Below, piece after piece: positions 18,290 through 26,585 of a stretch of DNA of 64,000 nucleotides. The position numbers and the translations under genes are program-made. The notes under the pieces are model-generated. The model was given only the letters and a program-made list of their open reading frames with translations. It was not told the DNA's origin and made no database searches. This DNA is from Candidatus Trichofilum aggregatum. Its GTDB lineage: Bacteria > Chloroflexota > Anaerolineae > Promineifilales > Promineifilaceae. Location of the stretch: NCBI GenBank assembly GCA_016716885.1, contig JADJUV010000175.1, positions 45,077 through 109,076 on the forward strand, written 5' to 3'. Position 1 is the first letter of the stretch, and every line of letters begins with the position of its first letter.

Positions 18290-18713
18290 TGGGTTCGGCC
18301 CAACAGCATCATCGCCGTCGGGGCCAACGACAATCGCCCCGATTATGATTTGGCCGAGAACGTGACGTTTCATCTGTTTCATGGGGATGGGGACGCGCCG
18401 CATCTATTCCCACCCTACAAGGCCAGACGGCAATGACCTTACACGTCCATCGTGAAGGCCACACTTTATACATTCAGGCTGAGGGGACAAACAAACCCTG
18501 GCGGCTGTTATTACGTGGGGTAAGGGAGGTAATTTCTGTACGGGGGTGGCGGTCAACAATGAGCAGGGCACTCTTGTACTTCCAGAGGAAGGAATAGTCA
18601 AATTGTGGTTGAGTATAAAGCCTTGTTTTAAAAGGGGAACGCGGCCGCACATCCAACTCTCCGCCATTCATCCCATCACAATTCCCACAAATGGTTCGTG
18701 CCAACCCCCTTGA
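18290..18713 (+). pseudogene. Displaced C-terminal end of the GH31 enzyme
   Basis: After the TAG at 18287 the same frame continues with WVRPNSIIAVGANDN and ENVTFHLFH, as expected for the C-terminal beta domain of GH31. A G is missing at about 18397 inside what would be a GCGGCCGC motif, and a second G at 18542-18546; restored, the text continues ASIPTLQGQTAMTLHVHR ... WRLLLRGV ... VNNEQGTLVLPEEG. A normal YicI-size protein would end near 18630. Confidence 0.7.
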
Positions 18714-18738
18714 CAGGGTAACTGATTGCCTCTACAAT
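18710..18738 (+). promoter_or_regulatory. Sigma-70 type promoter of the PadR gene
   Basis: TTGACA at 18710-18715 and TACAAT at 18733-18738, spaced by 17 bases, 64 bases upstream of the PadR start. Confidence 0.75.
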
Positions 18739-18766
18739 CGCAACAACTATAATCGTTGCGATTATA
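18737..18766. promoter_or_regulatory. Candidate PadR operator
   Basis: A perfect palindrome with arms TATAATCG and CGATTATA around TTG spans 18748-18766. An overlapping inverted pair AATCGCAAC (18737-18745) and GTTGCGATT (18755-18763) is also perfect. Both overlap the predicted transcription start, so autorepression by PadR is likely. Confidence 0.65.
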
Positions 18767-18801
18767 CACTTGGCGAACTATCAAACAGGAAAAGAGAACT
18801 C

Positions 18802-19152
18802 ATGCGCGAGGATATCCAGAGTTTACTGCCCCTCACACCAACCGTGTTCCACATGCTACTGGCGCTGGCGGATGGTGAGAAGCACGGCTACGGCATCATG
18901 AAGGCCGTAGAAGATGAAACGCAGGGCCAGATGCAGATCAGAACTGGCTCGTTATACGGCTCGATCCGACGGATGATCGAGGCTGGGCTGATCGAGGAGA
19001 CGAACGAACGCCCTGACCCGGAGCTGGATGATGAACGGCGGCGCTACTATGGGCTAACGGGCTTTGGCAGGCGCGTGCTGACCGCTGAGGCCGCCCGCAT
19101 CGCCCAGGCAATGGCGGTGATCCAGGGAAAGCACCTTCTGGGTGGGGTTTGA
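18802..19152 (+). CDS. PadR family transcriptional regulator
   Basis: A 116-residue PadR-type winged-helix repressor. The hallmark segments are LTPTVFHMLLALADGEKHGYGIMKAVE, TGSLYGSIRRMIEAGLIEE and RRRYYGLTGFGRRVLTAEA. The start at 18802 follows AGGAAAAGAG. PadR proteins usually repress their own unit together with a membrane protein or transporter, which fits the next gene, two bases downstream. The promoter and palindromic operator are visible just upstream. The ligand is unknown. Confidence 0.92.
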   Translation: MREDIQSLLPLTPTVFHMLLALADGEKHGYGIMKAVEDETQGQMQIRTGSLYGSIRRMIEAGLIEETNERPDPELDDERRRYYGLTGFGRRVLTAEAARIAQAMAVIQGKHLLGGV

Positions 19153-19153
19153 G

Positions 19154-19984
19154 ATGCGCGACAAACTCCTGGTTTCTGAATGGCTCTATGGAGTGTTGCT
19201 GTACCTGTATCCAAAGCGGTTTCGCGCCGTTTACGGCCAGCAAATGCGCCTGACCTTCCGGGATGCCTGCTGGGATGCTTATCGCCGGGGCGGTGCCGGT
19301 GGCCTGTTGGTGCTCTGGCTCTCGACCCTGCTTGATCTGTTCAAATCGGTGCTCGAAGAGCGGGCGCGGCAAGGAGAGATTACGATGTCAAAAGCAAGAT
19401 TGATAACGTTGGCTGGCCCACTGACCATCGTCGTTGGTGCGTTGTGGGTGGTGTCGTCTATTGGCGATTTCGCCTTTCAAATTGGGCTGTTCAGTAATGA
19501 AGGTTTTTTGGGTTTTGTCTTTATTCCCTTCTTCTTATCCATTGTCCCGATGTTATTCGCTCTGATCGGGACTCGACTGCGTTTCCATCAGTCTGCGGGC
19601 GTTCTGGGCAGGCTCGGACTGGCGTTGAGCGTGGCCGGGTGCGTGGGCGTAATAGTCGCTGTGCTGGCAACCACATTGTTGAGCCGTCCCTGGGTGAACT
19701 ACGCGGCGGTGGGCTGTGTCCTGAGTATCAGGATCGGCTACATCTTGTTCGGGGTTGATGCGTTGAGGTACAGACTACTGCCTCGCGGGAACCTGTTGCC
19801 TCTGCTGGTGGGCTTAACTGTCGTACTCAGCCTTCCACTATATTGGTTTGGTGTGCCCGCCTTCCTGCCAACGCCATGGGCAACTCCCTTTCTGCACTTT
19901 GCCCTCACTGGCGCGGGTTGGGTACTGCTTGGCGTGGCGATGATGGACCAGAGACGGGAACCACAGCCAACAGCCGTGATCTGA
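19154..19984 (+). CDS. PadR-associated polytopic membrane protein
   Basis: A 276-residue membrane protein. The N-terminal 70 residues (LLYLYPKRFRAVYGQQM ... DAYRRGGAGGLL) match the 'permease prefix' type region often encoded after PadR regulators. Seven or so helices follow. The stop of padR and this ATG are separated by one base (TGA G ATG), implying coupled translation. No transport motif is seen. It is probably the target gene controlled by the PadR repressor. Confidence 0.75.
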   Translation: MRDKLLVSEWLYGVLLYLYPKRFRAVYGQQMRLTFRDACWDAYRRGGAGGLLVLWLSTLLDLFKSVLEERARQGEITMSKARLITLAGPLTIVVGALWVVSSIGDFAFQIGLFSNEGFLGFVFIPFFLSIVPMLFALIGTRLRFHQSAGVLGRLGLALSVAGCVGVIVAVLATTLLSRPWVNYAAVGCVLSIRIGYILFGVDALRYRLLPRGNLLPLLVGLTVVLSLPLYWFGVPAFLPTPWATPFLHFALTGAGWVLLGVAMMDQRREPQPTAVI

Positions 19985-20126
19985 CGCACTGCGGTTACAT
20001 GGAGCCACAAGCGCGGCCGCGCACCCACTCCCTATCAACTTCATATGTGTACTCGTGCCAGCCAGGAGAGGGAGAGGTGTTGAGGGGAACGCGGCTCCGA
20101 TTCACCTCAACACCTTTTGCCATTAT

Positions 20127-20537
20127 TCAAAATTCAGTTGCTGTAGATTGGGCAATCAGCGTTTTTAAGTCGTCAATAAATTCAGCCATCTCCTCAACTA
20201 GAGGTTCAACTGTCTCGGCGTCCAAAGAGACAAAATCAAGGTAATCCCCTTCCTGACGCACATCAAAGAGCCGATTGTAAAGGCGTCCGTTTTCTTTCGT
20301 TATCAGGCCAGGTTTAACATAGTGCTGATTAAACATTGCTTTGAGACCGCTATGTTTCGCGGCCGCGTACCCATCTTTCACGAGTAAAGCAGAGACAGCA
20401 TAAAAAGTCGCGTAGTAAAGACGATTGGCACAGGCGTTCCAATGCCCTTCGCTCTGCATCAACCGTGCTTCCACCAATGTTTCATCAGCACGTTGCAGAC
20501 GATACGCAATTAATGCTTGAAGTTCTGCGTTCTTCAT
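20127..20537 (-). CDS. HEPN-domain protein (toxin-like half of HEPN/MNT)
   Basis: A 136-residue HEPN-domain protein. The helical core includes ANRLYYATFYAVSALLV and the C-terminal VRQEGDYLDF block common to HEPN proteins paired with minimal nucleotidyltransferases. A classical RX4-6H RNase motif is not clear, so nuclease activity is uncertain. The start overlaps the stop of the nucleotidyltransferase gene by four bases. As a pair these act as a type II or VII toxin-antitoxin module in which the MNT protein AMPylates the HEPN toxin. Confidence 0.82.
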   Translation of the reverse strand: MKNAELQALIAYRLQRADETLVEARLMQSEGHWNACANRLYYATFYAVSALLVKDGYAAAKHSGLKAMFNQHYVKPGLITKENGRLYNRLFDVRQEGDYLDFVSLDAETVEPLVEEMAEFIDDLKTLIAQSTATEF

Positions 20538-20860
20538 AAAAGAACACCATCTTTTTCAATTTGTTGCCGCACGGGGAGAACAGCGTAACGGGGCGACCGC
20601 CACTCTTGTTGACCGCGAATGATACTGCTCAAAACCGTATCTGTTTCTAGTTCAATGTCGTACAGGCGATCTTTAATTCGTGCTTCCAGGGTTTTGTCTC
20701 TGGGTGAAGGCAGAAGGATGAGAAAATCCCAATCGGAGTCAGCCCTGGCCGTGCCTCTGGCGCGTGAACCGTAAAGGATGATCTCGGCGGTGGGAGCCAG
20801 GGCCTGAACAGCCGTTTTTACCCGTTGCAGGAGTTCGTCTTTTTCTAGGGGGTGGTTCAT
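20534..20860 (-). CDS. Minimal nucleotidyltransferase (MNT, antitoxin-like)
   Basis: A 108-residue minimal nucleotidyltransferase. The catalytic signature GSRARGTARADSDWDFLIL gives the GSxRG and DxD residues of the pol-beta fold near residues 32-50. It is the first gene of the HEPN/MNT pair. MNT antitoxins AMPylate the HEPN partner. The ATG at 20860 is preceded by GGAGCAGGCAG. Confidence 0.87.
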   Translation of the reverse strand: MNHPLEKDELLQRVKTAVQALAPTAEIILYGSRARGTARADSDWDFLILLPSPRDKTLEARIKDRLYDIELETDTVLSSIIRGQQEWRSPRYAVLPVRQQIEKDGVLL

Positions 20861-20934
20861 CTGCCTGCTCCTTTTCTATGGGCAGATTATACCGCAAATT
20901 GTGAGGGTTGCGGCCGCGAACTCAAGTTTCTAAT

Positions 20935-20964
20935 TTGACAAATGCAACCGGTTGCACTTATAAT
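20935..20964 (+). promoter_or_regulatory. Sigma-70 type promoter of the GH13 gene
   Basis: TTGACA at 20935-20940 and TATAAT at 20959-20964, spaced by 18 bases. The untranslated leader would be about 200 bases and contains a microrepeat array. Confidence 0.8.
20943..20956. promoter_or_regulatory. LacI-type operator 1 (in promoter spacer)
   Basis: Perfect palindrome TGCAACCGGTTGCA with the central CG typical of LacI/GalR-family sites, lying between the -35 and -10 boxes. Confidence 0.78.
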
Positions 20965-20972
20965 TCTCTCAT

Positions 20973-20996
20973 CTTTGTGCAAACGGTTGCACAAAG
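20973..20996. promoter_or_regulatory. LacI-type operator 2 (at transcription start)
   Basis: A 24-base palindrome CTTTGTGCAA-ACGG-TTGCACAAAG with a single mismatch pair next to the central CG. It shares the TGCAAnCGGTTGCA core with operator 1 and overlaps the expected start of transcription. Confidence 0.78.
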
Positions 20997-21054
20997 CGTT
21001 GTTGCCCACAACGTCCCTTGAGTCGTAACAATCGCATACAGAGCGTTTAGCCAT

Positions 21055-21150
21055 CAGCATTTCAGCCAGTCAGCATTTCAGCATTTCAGCTTCTTAGCTG
21101 ACTAGCTTCAAGCTGACAAGCTGACTAGCTGACTAGCTGACCCGCTGACC
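21055..21150. repeat. 8-bp microrepeat array, units GCTGACTA and AGCATTTC
   Basis: Many imperfect copies of AGCATTTC then GCTGACTA/GCTGACCC, ending about 20 bases before the GH13 start. Related arrays lie at 36122-36190, 42005-42090 and 51425-51540, also beside start codons. Confidence 0.8.
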
Positions 21151-21169
21151 GCTCTCCCAGGAGTGTCAC

Positions 21170-24100
21170 ATGCGTATTCGCCCGTCGCACCAGCGTTTTG
21201 TCCAGGTCATCATGGCTGTGGCTATGCTGACATCTCTTTTTTCTCCCCTTGTGGCTCGCCCCGTGCAAGCCGTTCCCTCTTTTGATGAAAGCACAATCAG
21301 TTTAGATGGTCTGCGGGATGCAGACTATGTGCAGATTGCCGAAGACCCGGCCGGTGATCTGGCCAGCCCTGGCCCCGGTGACTGGTCGGGTGTAGCCTGG
21401 ACGGATATGCGGGGGATGTACGCGGCCGCAACCGCCACCACCCTCTACCTCTACATCCCCAGCCCCGCCTACAACAATGTGGACTCTTCCGGCCAGATTG
21501 GTCTGGCCATTGACACCAACAGCGTCCCCAATTCCGGCGGCACAACCGACGCCTGGGGCAACGCCATCACCTTCAACTTTGACAACATTGACGGCGTCAC
21601 TTCCGCCCAACCGCTCCTGCCCGACTACCTCATTCGCGGCAACGTCAGCCGTGAAGGCGGTTGGACAGAATTCCGCACCTGGAACGGCAACTGGGATACC
21701 GGCGCGGGCGTCAACTGGGGGGGCATCACCAGCGGCGACATCGGTACCCACATCGCCTACAGCTACGGCAACGGCATCGAACTTGCCATTCCCCTGGCCG
21801 ACATCGGCAACCCCGACCCGGCGCATGTCAAACTGCAATTCTTTGCCACCCAGAGCGGCGGCGGCAAAGGGGCGTATGACACCGTACCCAGCGACGATCA
21901 ATCTACCGGTTGGGATGACCCCACCACGCAACACAACCTCGCCACTGTGCCCGTCGCCGTTGATGCACAAGGCGATTTAGCCAATCCCGGCCCCGCCAAC
22001 TGGAACGGCGTGGCCTGGACCGATACCACCCGCCTGCACATCTGGGCCGACAGCCAGGATTTGCACCTCTTTGTGCCGATGGCCTACACCACCACCGTTT
22101 CCGTCGGGCAATTGGGGCTGGCGATTGATACGGGTATCCCCGGCGGTGGCAGTGGCGACCCCTGGGGCAACGCCATCACCTACGCCTACACCGCCACCCA
22201 GCAAAACCTCGGTTCGACCCCCGTCACCGTCCCCCTCACCCAACCTGATTACCTGATCCGGGGCAACATCTTCGGCCCCAGCGACAACGGCTGGACCGAA
22301 TTCCGCACCTGGAACGGCTCCAACTGGGATACCGGTTCGGGCGTGGACTGGGGTGGTATCGGTAACTCCGGCCAACCATCACTCCCCGGCTCAAAAATAG
22401 CCTGGAGCGATGGCGACGGTTTGCGCCTACGCATCCCCCTGACCGACATCGCCGTAGCCGGTGGTGACACCATCAACCTGCAATTTTTCGGCACGCAGGG
22501 TGGTGGGAGTAAGGGGGCGTATGACACCGTACCCAGCGACGATCAATCGAATGGTTGGGACGACGCCACCACGCAACGGTTCCTGGCGACCTACACCATC
22601 CCCAACCTGAGCGGTGGCGGTGGTGGCGGCACGGGAGCCTGTGCCAGTGGGGCCGCCAACGACAATAACATCTGGTGGAATGATCTGGGGCACAACAGCC
22701 GGGACACCCTGTTCCGCACCCCCGGTGGGGCCGTGCCGACGGGAACCGCCGTCACCCTGCGCTTCCGTTCCGCCTGCGATGACCTGAGCGCGGCGCGGGT
22801 GCGTGTCTACAACGACCGCACCAACAGCCAACAACTGATCAACCTGACCAAAATTGCCAACGATGCCCAGTATGATTGGTGGGAAGCGGTTCTGCCCGTC
22901 AGTGCCGACCCGACCGTTTACTGGTATCGCTTCATCGCCCTGGATGGCACGGCGACGGCTTACTACGAAGACGACGCGGCGCGTACCGGCGGCTGGGGGC
23001 AAACTTTCGCCAGCAGTCTGGACAATAGCTGGCAGTTGACGATGTACGATCCCAGCTTCCAGACCCCTGATTGGGTACAAAACGGCATCATCTACCAGGT
23101 ATTCCCCGACCGGTTCCGTGATGGCAATGCCGCCAACAACACCCCGGCAGGAACCTTCTTCTACAACGAAACCCCGACCATCGTCCGTTCTAACGGCACG
23201 AATTGGAACACGCCCATCTGCGATCCGCGTGATGCTGGTTCCCCCTGCCCCGGCGTCTACAGCCAAAACTTCTACGGCGGCGACCTGGAAGGGTTGTTAA
23301 GCCAGTTGGCTTACCTGGACAGCCTGGGGGTGACGGCGATTTATTTCAACCCCATCTTTGAGGCCCCGTCCAACCACAAATATGACGCCACCAACTTTGG
23401 CGTCATTGATGACAACTTTGGCACACTGGCGCAGTTCCAGACGTTGGTCACGCAAGCGAACGCGCTGGGGATGAACATCATTCTGGATGGGGTGTTCAAT
23501 CACTCCTCGTCGGACAGTGTTTACTTTGACCGGTACAACCGCTACCCCGTGCCCACGGGGGCCTGTGAAGATCAGTTGAGCCAGTACCGTGATTGGTATT
23601 ACTTCGCGGCCGCGCCCATTCCCGGCTCTGGCCCCTGCGTCGGTGATGATGGCACACCCGGCGGGAGCACCTACACCAGTTGGTTCGGCTTCGACAGCCT
23701 GCCCAAACTGGACTCCAGCAACCAGGAAGTCCGCGACTACATCTGGGCCGGTGGGGCCAACGCCATTGCCCGCTACTGGATGCAATGGGCCGATGGCTGG
23801 CGTCTCGACGTGGGTGGTGATGTAGACCCCGGCACAACCAACGACCCGAACAACAATTATTGGGAAGGGTTCCGCACCGCCGTCCACCAGACCAACCCCG
23901 ACGCCTACATCGTGGGTGAGGAATGGAACGTCGCCACAAGCTGGACATTGGGCAACGAGTGGGACGCCACCATGAACTACCAGTTCGGCTCGGCCATTAT
24001 GAGCTTCTGGCGCGATGAGCCGTTTGTGGATAACGACCACAACAGCGGCAGTTCCGCCGGTATCCTCACCCCGCTCACCCCACAACAGCTAGACGAGCGT

Positions 24101-26470
24101 CTGCACAACCTGGAAGAGCGTTATCCGCCGGAAGCGTTCTACGCCATGATGAACCTGCTGGGCAGTCACGACACCAATCGTGCCCTGTTCATGCTGGATC
24201 ACAACACCGACCTGAACGACGCCACCCTTTACCAGAACCCGGCCTACGATTGGTCCGACGCCATGACCCGTCTGCGCGGCGTGGTACTGTTGCAGATGAC
24301 CCTGCCCGGTGCGCCCACCATTTACTACGGCGACGAAGTGGGTCTGGTTGGCCCCGTCACCTATGATGGTTCGACCTGGCAAGACGACCCGTACAACCGC
24401 ATCCCGTACCCCTGGCTGGATCAGAGCGGCACGCCGTTCTACACCCATCTGCAAACCCAGGGCGGGCAAGATCAATTACGCGACTATTACACCGTGTTGA
24501 CCACCGCCCGCAACGCCCATCCGGCCCTGCGGACAGGCAGTTTTGACACCCTGTTGGTAGACAATTCGGCCAACACCTACGCCTATGGCCGCAAGATGGC
24601 CGATAACTCCGATGCGGCGGTGGTGATGTTCAACCGGGCCACCGGCGGGCAAAACGTCGTCGTTAATGTCAGCGGCTACCTGCCCATTGGCGCGCAGTTG
24701 CTCAACGTGCTGGACAACCAGAGCTACACCGTAGACGGAAATGGGGACATTACCGTGACCATCCCGCCGATGAGTGGGGCGTTGTTGATTGTGACCAGCG
24801 TTCTGCCCCAGGCTCCTGCCGCCCCCACCGGCCTGGCTGTCACCGCCGAACGGAGCGAAGAGCTAGACCTGTCCTGGAACGCCTCTGCCGGAGCCGATAG
24901 CTACGACCTGTACCGCAGTGTGGTCAGCGGGGGCGGTTATCAATTCATCACCACGACGGTGGGCACAACCCACACCGACGCCGGTCTGGTTAATGCCACC
25001 ACCTACTACTACACCGTCATCGCTCGTGATGACACCACCGGGCTGGTCAGTGCCCCCTCCAATGAGGCCAGTGGCACACCGCACCATGACCTGACGACGG
25101 CCTGGTACAACCTGCAAGCCCCGGCGGAAATCACCCACACCATCAGCACCATCACGGCGACCGTCAACATCTCCGGGCAGTTGCGGATTACGGGGGCGAC
25201 GGGGAGCAATGGGCCAGCGACGGGTATCTGGGGTCAGATTGGTTTTGGGGCGGTCGGTTCGACCCCCAATGCCAGTTGGACCTGGGTAGATATGGCTTAC
25301 GGCGCGGCCGCGGGCAACAACGACGAATATTTCGGCAATCTCCTGCCGGATACCCTCGGCGATTACGAATATGTGACCCGCTGGAGCAGTGATGGCGGGC
25401 AGACGTGGTATCTGTCCGACTTGAGCGGCCCCGGCGACAACAATGATCGCGGCCAACTGCATATAGTCGCCAGCCCTGATACAACCGCCCCGGCGGCCAC
25501 CGTCCTGGCTATGGATGGCACAACCCCCAGCAGTATCCTGCTCAGTTGGACGCTCAACAGCGAACCGGATTTGGCCGGGTATGAGATTTACCGGCAGGTG
25601 AATCCGGCGGGTGGTTACAGCCAGATTGACACCGTTTGGGGGCCAGTCACAAACTATGTGGACGAGGCGGTGGTGACAAATGTCACCTACGATTATTACG
25701 TCGTGGCCTTCGATACCAGCTTCAACCGCTCACCCCAATCCAACGTGGTGACAGCCACCGCCGAAGCGCGGCTGGTAGATGTCACCTTTGAAGTGACGGT
25801 TCCAGCCTACACTCCCGGTACGGCTTATCTCTCCTTCACCGTCAACCCGGATGGCACATTGAACCTGTGGAATCCGGGCGGCACGGCGATGACACGGGCC
25901 AACAGCACCACCTTCACCAAGACGTTGACCATTTTGGATGGCACGTTGTTTGAGTACAAGGTGGCACGGGGCAGTTGGGACACCGTAGAAAAGGAAGCGG
26001 ACGGCAACACGGAAATTCCCAACCGCAGTCTGACGGTAGATTTTGGTACGAATGGGACGCAGTTGGTGCAGATTACGGTGCAAAATTGGCGCGATCCCAT
26101 CGTGACCAGCCTGACCCCGGCCCATGGTTCGGCCAATGTGTTACCGGAGACGGTGATTACGGCGGTGTGGAATCAGGCGATGCCCGCGACACCCAACAGT
26201 GGTTTCCAGGTGATGGGGCCGGATGGGGTGGTGAGTGGCACGTTTGGCTATGACAGCACCACCTTTACCCATGTGTTCACACCGTCCGCCCCGCTCACGC
26301 AAGGCGCGACCTATACGGTCACGATTGCCGGGGTAGTGGATGTGAACAATGATGTGCAACAGGTTCCGGCGGTGTCTATCTTCTCGGTGTTTACCCCGAC
26401 CTCGGTAGAGCTTTCAGCCATCAGCGGTCAGCCGGTAAGTTGGTGGATAGCCGCGGCCGCAATTTGGTGA
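21170..26470 (+). CDS. Secreted multidomain GH13 amylase/neopullulanase
   Basis: A 1766-residue secreted glycosidase. Residues 1-35 are a signal peptide ending near VQA. Two tandem copies of a domain of about 210 residues (about 50-262 and 263-485; shared GAYDTVPSDDQS and YLIRGN) resemble the C-terminal module of glucodextranase. A CBM34-like domain (about 500-615) precedes the GH13 barrel (about 625-1100) with nucleophile Asp880 (GWRLDVGG), acid Glu917 (VGEEW) and Asp1001 (LGSHDT). Two fibronectin-type domains, a CBM20/48-like domain (about 1540-1640; FEYKVARGSWDTVEKE) and a Big_5-like domain follow. The C-terminus ends abruptly in a GCGGCCGC copy (IAAAAIW), possibly truncating a sorting signal. 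AGGAG precedes the ATG; a LacI-controlled promoter lies upstream. Confidence 0.92.
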   Translation: MRIRPSHQRFVQVIMAVAMLTSLFSPLVARPVQAVPSFDESTISLDGLRDADYVQIAEDPAGDLASPGPGDWSGVAWTDMRGMYAAATATTLYLYIPSPAYNNVDSSGQIGLAIDTNSVPNSGGTTDAWGNAITFNFDNIDGVTSAQPLLPDYLIRGNVSREGGWTEFRTWNGNWDTGAGVNWGGITSGDIGTHIAYSYGNGIELAIPLADIGNPDPAHVKLQFFATQSGGGKGAYDTVPSDDQSTGWDDPTTQHNLATVPVAVDAQGDLANPGPANWNGVAWTDTTRLHIWADSQDLHLFVPMAYTTTVSVGQLGLAIDTGIPGGGSGDPWGNAITYAYTATQQNLGSTPVTVPLTQPDYLIRGNIFGPSDNGWTEFRTWNGSNWDTGSGVDWGGIGNSGQPSLPGSKIAWSDGDGLRLRIPLTDIAVAGGDTINLQFFGTQGGGSKGAYDTVPSDDQSNGWDDATTQRFLATYTIPNLSGGGGGGTGACASGAANDNNIWWNDLGHNSRDTLFRTPGGAVPTGTAVTLRFRSACDDLSAARVRVYNDRTNSQQLINLTKIANDAQYDWWEAVLPVSADPTVYWYRFIALDGTATAYYEDDAARTGGWGQTFASSLDNSWQLTMYDPSFQTPDWVQNGIIYQVFPDRFRDGNAANNTPAGTFFYNETPTIVRSNGTNWNTPICDPRDAGSPCPGVYSQNFYGGDLEGLLSQLAYLDSLGVTAIYFNPIFEAPSNHKYDATNFGVIDDNFGTLAQFQTLVTQANALGMNIILDGVFNHSSSDSVYFDRYNRYPVPTGACEDQLSQYRDWYYFAAAPIPGSGPCVGDDGTPGGSTYTSWFGFDSLPKLDSSNQEVRDYIWAGGANAIARYWMQWADGWRLDVGGDVDPGTTNDPNNNYWEGFRTAVHQTNPDAYIVGEEWNVATSWTLGNEWDATMNYQFGSAIMSFWRDEPFVDNDHNSGSSAGILTPLTPQQLDERLHNLEERYPPEAFYAMMNLLGSHDTNRALFMLDHNTDLNDATLYQNPAYDWSDAMTRLRGVVLLQMTLPGAPTIYYGDEVGLVGPVTYDGSTWQDDPYNRIPYPWLDQSGTPFYTHLQTQGGQDQLRDYYTVLTTARNAHPALRTGSFDTLLVDNSANTYAYGRKMADNSDAAVVMFNRATGGQNVVVNVSGYLPIGAQLLNVLDNQSYTVDGNGDITVTIPPMSGALLIVTSVLPQAPAAPTGLAVTAERSEELDLSWNASAGADSYDLYRSVVSGGGYQFITTTVGTTHTDAGLVNATTYYYTVIARDDTTGLVSAPSNEASGTPHHDLTTAWYNLQAPAEITHTISTITATVNISGQLRITGATGSNGPATGIWGQIGFGAVGSTPNASWTWVDMAYGAAAGNNDEYFGNLLPDTLGDYEYVTRWSSDGGQTWYLSDLSGPGDNNDRGQLHIVASPDTTAPAATVLAMDGTTPSSILLSWTLNSEPDLAGYEIYRQVNPAGGYSQIDTVWGPVTNYVDEAVVTNVTYDYYVVAFDTSFNRSPQSNVVTATAEARLVDVTFEVTVPAYTPGTAYLSFTVNPDGTLNLWNPGGTAMTRANSTTFTKTLTILDGTLFEYKVARGSWDTVEKEADGNTEIPNRSLTVDFGTNGTQLVQITVQNWRDPIVTSLTPAHGSANVLPETVITAVWNQAMPATPNSGFQVMGPDGVVSGTFGYDSTTFTHVFTPSAPLTQGATYTVTIAGVVDVNNDVQQVPAVSIFSVFTPTSVELSAISGQPVSWWIAAAAIW

Positions 26471-26544
26471 TTGGGTTGTTGAGTAGTGTGTGGTTGTAAG
26501 AAGGAGACTGGGGACTGGAGACTAAGAGACTGAGAGATTGGGGG

Positions 26545-26580
26545 AACGCGGCCGCAGACTGGGTTTGCGGCCGCGTTTTT
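26545..26580 (+). terminator. Terminator built from two GCGGCCGC palindromes
   Basis: Arms AACGCGGCCGCA (26545-26556) and TGCGGCCGCGTT (26566-26577) with a nine-base loop, followed by T residues to 26580. It lies 75 bases after the GH13 stop, on the correct strand. Each arm is itself a copy of the iterated palindrome. Confidence 0.75.
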
Positions 26581-26585
26581 CTACA

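Noticed and set aside
22427..24085. Long open frames antisense to the GH13 gene
   Set aside because: They mirror the codon pattern of the real gene, have low-complexity Gly/Val-rich translations and no ribosome sites.
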